Assembly: GCF_010728725.1 (NCBI RefSeq)
Contig: NZ_AP022606.1
Coordinates: forward strand, 2,170,001 to 2,234,000
Length of the DNA stretch: 64,000 nt
From: Mycobacterium branderi
GTDB taxonomy: Bacteria > Actinomycetota > Actinomycetes > Mycobacteriales > Mycobacteriaceae
Reading direction: 5' to 3'
Numbering within the stretch: the first letter of the stretch is position 1; each line of letters opens with the position of its first letter. The translations under genes and the position numbers were made by a program. Of this stretch, positions 60,525 through 64,000 are shown one piece after another. The notes under the pieces are model-generated. The model was not told where the DNA came from. It made no database searches and saw nothing but the letters and a program-made list of their open reading frames with translations.

Positions 60525-61193
60525 TCAGCTCAGAATTGCCGACAATTCCTTGGCCGCCTTGATCACTGCGTCCTTGCCGCGCAGCACGACGTCCTCGCGG
60601 TGCGAGATCAGGTTGATACACGTTGGCGGCGAGGGTGGTTGGCGACGGACCGGCACGGCCAGGCCGTAGGTGTTCGGCTCGATCTCGCCGTGGGTGACGA
60701 CCCAGCCCTGCTCGCGGGCCCGCGCGACGAGGTCGCGTTCCCCGGGCCGCGGCGGCATGCTCGCCAACAGCGCGATGCCGGCGGCGCCGCGGTGCAGCGG
60801 ATAGCGGCTGCCCTCGTGGAACGCCAGCTGGTAGGCGACCTGAGTGGGCACGATCACGGCGAGCGCCACCTGCTGGTCGCCCTCGGCCACCAGCAGCGAC
60901 ACAGTGGTGCCCAGCTCGTCAGCCAATGCCCGCAACGTGGGCACGCTCAGTTGGCGCATGTTGCGGTCGAACGAAGCGCCCAAAACCGCCAGTCCCGCCG
61001 CCGGGCGGTACCGGCCGTCGTCACCCTTGGCGATCAACCGGTACTCGGCCAGGGTGCCGAGCAGCCGGTAGGCGATTGTGCGGTGCACCCCGACGCCGTC
61101 GGCAACCTGTTGGACTGTCAGGCCCGTTGGTGCGCCCGCCACTAATTGCAGGGCGCTGAGCCCCCTGGCCAGCGTCTGCGAACCGTTCACCAC
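60525..61193 (-). CDS. IclR-family transcriptional regulator
   Basis: The 222-aa protein has the N-terminal winged helix (LTVQQVADGVGVHRTIAYRL, LGTLAEYRLIAKGDDGRY) and the GAF-like effector domain (TVSLLVAEGDQQVALAVIVP; HRGAAGIALLAS). The C-terminus is shorter than usual. It is divergent from the mhp-type genes and 11 nt upstream of the flavoprotein gene, so it likely controls both sides, as MhpR does in other bacteria. Confidence 0.87.
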   Translation of the reverse strand: MVNGSQTLARGLSALQLVAGAPTGLTVQQVADGVGVHRTIAYRLLGTLAEYRLIAKGDDGRYRPAAGLAVLGASFDRNMRQLSVPTLRALADELGTTVSLLVAEGDQQVALAVIVPTQVAYQLAFHEGSRYPLHRGAAGIALLASMPPRPGERDLVARAREQGWVVTHGEIEPNTYGLAVPVRRQPPSPPTCINLISHREDVVLRGKDAVIKAAKELSAILS

Positions 61194-61292
61194 CTTGACA
61201 GGCCACCGGCTGAGAGTGATGCTCTACAGATAATGCACATTAGTGTTCGATATTAGCACGCACGCTGTAAAAATACGAGAGCGGGATTTCCG

Positions 61293-62162
61293 GTGAGGGA
61301 GCACGAGAGCGTCTGGAGCGACCTGCAGGGCGTCGCGTTCGAACAGGGCTACCTGGACGCCGGCGGCGTTCGAACCCGCTATCTGCATGCCGGCGACGCG
61401 GATGACAAGCCGGTCCTGATCCTGCTGCACGGTTCGGGCGGGCACGCCGAGGCGTACGTCCGCAACCTGGAGGCGCACGCCGAGCACTTCTCCACCTGGT
61501 CGATCGACATGCTGGGCCACGGCTACACCGACAAGCCCGGCCATCCGCTCGAAATACCGCACTACGTCGAGCATCTGGTGGCCGTCCTGGATGCGATCGG
61601 CGCGAAGCGGGCTCACCTGTCCGGTGAGTCGCTCGGCGGCTGGGTGGCTGCCCGCGCTGCCGTCGACCACCCCGACCGGGTCGACCGCCTGGTGCTCAAC
61701 ACCGCCGGCGGCTCACAGGCCGATCCCGAAGTGATGCAACGGATTATCACGCTGTCGATGGCAGCCGCCGAGAACCCGACCTGGGAGACCGTGCAGGCGC
61801 GGATCAAGTGGCTGATGGCCGACAAGTCCAAGGACTACGACGATCTCGTGGCCAGCCGCCAACGCGTCTACCGGCAACCGGGTTTCGTCGCCGCGATGCG
61901 CGACATCATGGCGCTGCAGGACCCGCAGATCCGGGCCCGCAACCTGCTCGGCCCGGCCGAGTACGGCGCCATCGCCGCGCCCACCCTGGTGCTGTGGACC
62001 AGCGACGACCCCACCGCCGACGTCGACGAGGGCCGCCGGATCGCCTCGATGATTCCCGGCGCGCGCTTCGAGGTGATGCCCGGCTGCGGGCACTGGCCGC
62101 AGTACGAGGATGCCAAGACGTTCAACCGGCTGCACCTCGACTTCCTGCTGGGACGCTTATGA
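61293..62162 (+). CDS. mhpC: Meta-cleavage product hydrolase (MhpC/BphD-like)
   Basis: The 289-aa alpha/beta hydrolase starts at GTG 61293. Markers are [20 protein letters not shown] (oxyanion), [14 protein letters not shown] (nucleophile Ser), [14 protein letters not shown] (Asp) and [10 protein letters not shown] (His). This class hydrolyses the C-C bond of ring-opened dienoates. The following genes fit 3-hydroxyphenylpropionate degradation. Stop overlaps the next start (ATGA). Confidence 0.88.
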   Translation: MREHESVWSDLQGVAFEQGYLDAGGVRTRYLHAGDADDKPVLILLHGSGGHAEAYVRNLEAHAEHFSTWSIDMLGHGYTDKPGHPLEIPHYVEHLVAVLDAIGAKRAHLSGESLGGWVAARAAVDHPDRVDRLVLNTAGGSQADPEVMQRIITLSMAAAENPTWETVQARIKWLMADKSKDYDDLVASRQRVYRQPGFVAAMRDIMALQDPQIRARNLLGPAEYGAIAAPTLVLWTSDDPTADVDEGRRIASMIPGARFEVMPGCGHWPQYEDAKTFNRLHLDFLLGRL

Positions 62163-63823
62163 CAACCGAAGTCGACGTCGTCGTGGTCGGGGCCGGCCCG
62201 GTCGGGTTGACGTTGGCCAACATCCTTGGGCTGCACGGGGTTCGCACGGTGGTAGTCGACGAGCGGGCGTCGCTGATCGACTATCCGCGCGGCGTCGGCC
62301 TGGACGACGAGGCGCTTCGCACCTTCCAATCAATCGGGCTGGTCGACGCGATCCTGCCGCACACCGTACCCAACCAGATTCTGCGGTTCGTCGACGCCAA
62401 GCGACGGGTGCTGGCCGAGATGGCCCCGGCCGACGCCCGATTCGGCTGGCCCAAACGCAACGGCTTCGTGCAGCCGCTGGTCGACGCCGAATTGCTGTGC
62501 GGCTTGGACAGATTCGAGCACGTCGAGGTGTGGTGGGACCACCCGATGACATCGTGTACGCAGACCTCCGAGGCGGTGACGGTCGAACTCGGCGGCGACG
62601 GGGGGCCGCTGCGCGCACGTTACGTCGTCGGCTGCGATGGCGGGCGCAGCACCACCCGGCGGCTGATGGGGGTGTCCTTCGACGGCACCACCTCCTCGAC
62701 CCGCTGGCTGGTCATCGACCTGGCCAACGACCCGCTCGGGCACCCCAACAGCGAGGTGGGCGCCGCCCCGGAACGTCCCTATGCGTCGATCTCCATCGCG
62801 CACGGAATTCGCCGGTTCGAGTTCATGATTCACGCTGACGAGTCCGACGAGCTGGCCGAGGATCCGGCGTTTCTCGCACGTATGCTCGCGCCGTTCGTCC
62901 CGCACCCCGAGCGTGTCGACGTGATCCGCCGCCGGGTGTACACCCACCACTCACGCATCGCCGGCGCGTTCCGCCGCGGCCGGTTGCTGCTGGCCGGCGA
63001 CGCCGCGCACCTGATGCCGGTGTGGCAGGGCCAGGGCTACAACAGCGGCATCCGGGACGCCGCCAATCTCGGCTGGAAGCTGGCGGCAGTGGTGAACGGT
63101 CAGGCCGACGACGCGCTGCTCGACACCTACGACGTGGAACGGCGCAAGCACGCCCGGGCGATGATCGACCTGTCCACGATGGTCGGCCGGGTCATCTCCC
63201 CGACCAACCGCCGGGTCGCCGCCGTCCGTGACCTGCTGGTGCGATCGGCGTCAATTGTGCCGTCGCTCAAGCGGTATGTGCTGGAGATGCGGTTCAAGCC
63301 GATGCCGCGCTACGAGAACGGCGCCGTCGTACACACCACACCCAACTCGCCGGTCGGCACGTTGTTCGTGCAGCCCCGGGTGGACACCCGCGAGCAACAG
63401 AACGTCATGCTCGACGACGTGCTGGGCACCGGGTTCGCCGTGCTGTGCTGGAACAACAACCTCAAGGAAATCCTTGGCGCACGGGCATTCTCGGACTGGA
63501 AAACCCTGGGCGCGCGGTTCATTGCGGCACGGCCCCTCGAACAGCTGCACTGGACCGGCCATGACGACCCCGACGTGGTGATCGTCGGCGACCGCGACGG
63601 TGATCTGAAAGCGTGGTTCGACACCCGTCGGGAATCCGTGCTGTTCCTGCGCCCCGATCGCTGCATCGCCGGTGCCTGCATCGCCCAACTCGCACCCGAG
63701 CTGAGCGCCAAGCTCTTCGACGTCCTCACCTTGACTCCGGGAGGAAACCGTGCCGCTAGCCCTGTGCTGTATGTCTCACAGCCCGCTACTGAATCTGCCA
63801 GGGCCGTCGCAGGACCTCCTTGA
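62159..63823 (+). CDS. mhpA: FAD aromatic-ring hydroxylase (MhpA-like)
   Basis: ATG 62159 gives 554 aa. The p-hydroxybenzoate-hydroxylase fold is shown by [35 protein letters not shown] (DG motif) and [20 protein letters not shown] (GD motif) with [15 protein letters not shown]. It matches 3-(3-hydroxyphenyl)propionate hydroxylase: it adds a hydroxyl next to the phenol using NAD(P)H and O2. The 3' end overlaps mhpB by 74 bp. Upstream extension of the frame is antisense to nothing real and was left out. Confidence 0.88.
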   Translation: MTTEVDVVVVGAGPVGLTLANILGLHGVRTVVVDERASLIDYPRGVGLDDEALRTFQSIGLVDAILPHTVPNQILRFVDAKRRVLAEMAPADARFGWPKRNGFVQPLVDAELLCGLDRFEHVEVWWDHPMTSCTQTSEAVTVELGGDGGPLRARYVVGCDGGRSTTRRLMGVSFDGTTSSTRWLVIDLANDPLGHPNSEVGAAPERPYASISIAHGIRRFEFMIHADESDELAEDPAFLARMLAPFVPHPERVDVIRRRVYTHHSRIAGAFRRGRLLLAGDAAHLMPVWQGQGYNSGIRDAANLGWKLAAVVNGQADDALLDTYDVERRKHARAMIDLSTMVGRVISPTNRRVAAVRDLLVRSASIVPSLKRYVLEMRFKPMPRYENGAVVHTTPNSPVGTLFVQPRVDTREQQNVMLDDVLGTGFAVLCWNNNLKEILGARAFSDWKTLGARFIAARPLEQLHWTGHDDPDVVIVGDRDGDLKAWFDTRRESVLFLRPDRCIAGACIAQLAPELSAKLFDVLTLTPGGNRAASPVLYVSQPATESARAVAGPP

Positions 63824-64000
63824 TGACATCGACACCGCACTCGCCCAGGCTCGCGACTTCGTCAACGATTTCGACCCCGAACTCGTCGTGGTCTTCGCGC
63901 CGGACCACTACAACGGCTTCTTCTCCACGCTGATGCCGGCGTTCTGCATCGGCACATCCGCCCAAGGGGTGGGCGACTACGGCACCCACGCCGGCCCACT
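63750..64000 (+). CDS. mhpB: Extradiol dioxygenase MhpB-like, partial at window edge
   Basis: GTG 63750 follows GGGAGGAAA by 4 nt, inside the end of mhpA in another frame. The first 83 residues read [20 protein letters not shown], then [40 protein letters not shown]. This is the start of 2,3-dihydroxyphenylpropionate 1,2-dioxygenase (class III extradiol, LigB type), with the catalytic His in the MSHSP and PDHYNG segments. It opens the ring made by MhpA; MhpC then hydrolyses the product. Confidence 0.93.
   Translation, partial: MPLALCCMSHSPLLNLPGPSQDLLDDIDTALAQARDFVNDFDPELVVVFAPDHYNGFFSTLMPAFCIGTSAQGVGDYGTHAGP

Noticed and set aside
61808..62158. N-terminal extension of the mhpA frame
   Set aside because: It overlaps the hydrolase gene in another frame and is Arg/Pro-rich; the FAD motif starts only after ATG 62159.

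Overview
The window looks like DNA from a mycobacterium, probably an environmental or opportunistic species. It is GC-rich throughout. It carries genus-typical proteins: a mycolic-acid/cyclopropane methyltransferase, an Mce-transport ATPase (MceG/Mkl), a TB27.3-like tandem glyoxalase protein, an LCM-family methyltransferase, many fadE/fadD/echA-type genes and LLM F420-type oxidoreductases. A 50-nt stretch matches, from memory, the 3' part of mycobacterial tRNA-Phe. The species cannot be fixed from the sequence alone.

Bases 1 to about 31,320 are an accessory region (plasmid- or ICE-derived genomic island). It starts inside a MobF relaxase-helicase on the minus strand, with a divergent small HTH protein. 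A three-gene module follows (tyrosine recombinase, small Cro/C1-like HTH protein, zinc-ribbon recombinase-like protein). It occurs twice in opposite orientation: a decayed copy A at 3.3-6.5 kb on plus and an intact copy B at 25.3-28.6 kb on minus. Both copies have the same palindromic sites at the same distance upstream of the recombinase. Between them lie an intact IS21-family element, a scatter of broken insertion sequences, and an aromatic-compound cluster: Rieske dioxygenase alpha and beta, dihydrodiol-dehydrogenase-like SDR and extradiol dioxygenase. This is followed by a mycolic-acid-type methyltransferase, an mceG paralogue and a lytic transglycosylase. A short excisionase-like gene sits next to a possible tmRNA 3'-end fragment. 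Copy B is followed by a tRNA-like remnant, an unknown gene and a RES-Xre toxin-antitoxin pair. The region ends at the tRNA-Phe 3' fragment at 31,271-31,320, the probable island/chromosome junction.

Bases about 31.3 to 38.7 kb are transitional: a broken TetR gene, an AraC regulator, an esterase-CoA transferase pair, a SnoaL-like remnant, a VanX-type dipeptidase lipoprotein, a methyltransferase and an SDR.

Bases 38.7 to 54.2 kb form a large acyl-CoA catabolic region. It holds a two-subunit B12-dependent acyl-CoA mutase, an LLM oxidoreductase and a class III CoA transferase in one operon; LysR- and TetR-regulated genes; a ferredoxin-type reductase; and a run of acyl-CoA ligase, two acyl-CoA dehydrogenases, enoyl-CoA hydratase, thiolase and the mutase-chaperone GTPase MeaB. 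Together they would activate an acyl group, beta-oxidise it and rearrange its carbon skeleton. The substrate is not known.

Bases 54.2 to 58.2 kb hold a minus-strand operon of two paralogous membrane proteins plus oxidase subunit III-like and IV-like proteins, without any subunit I. It is divergent from a TetR gene across two copies of a perfect palindrome. A phosphotransferase and a VapBC-type toxin-antitoxin pair follow. The right end is a phenylpropionate-type meta-cleavage cluster (mhpC-mhpA-mhpB-like, the last running off the window) divergent from an IclR regulator and a KstD-like flavoprotein.
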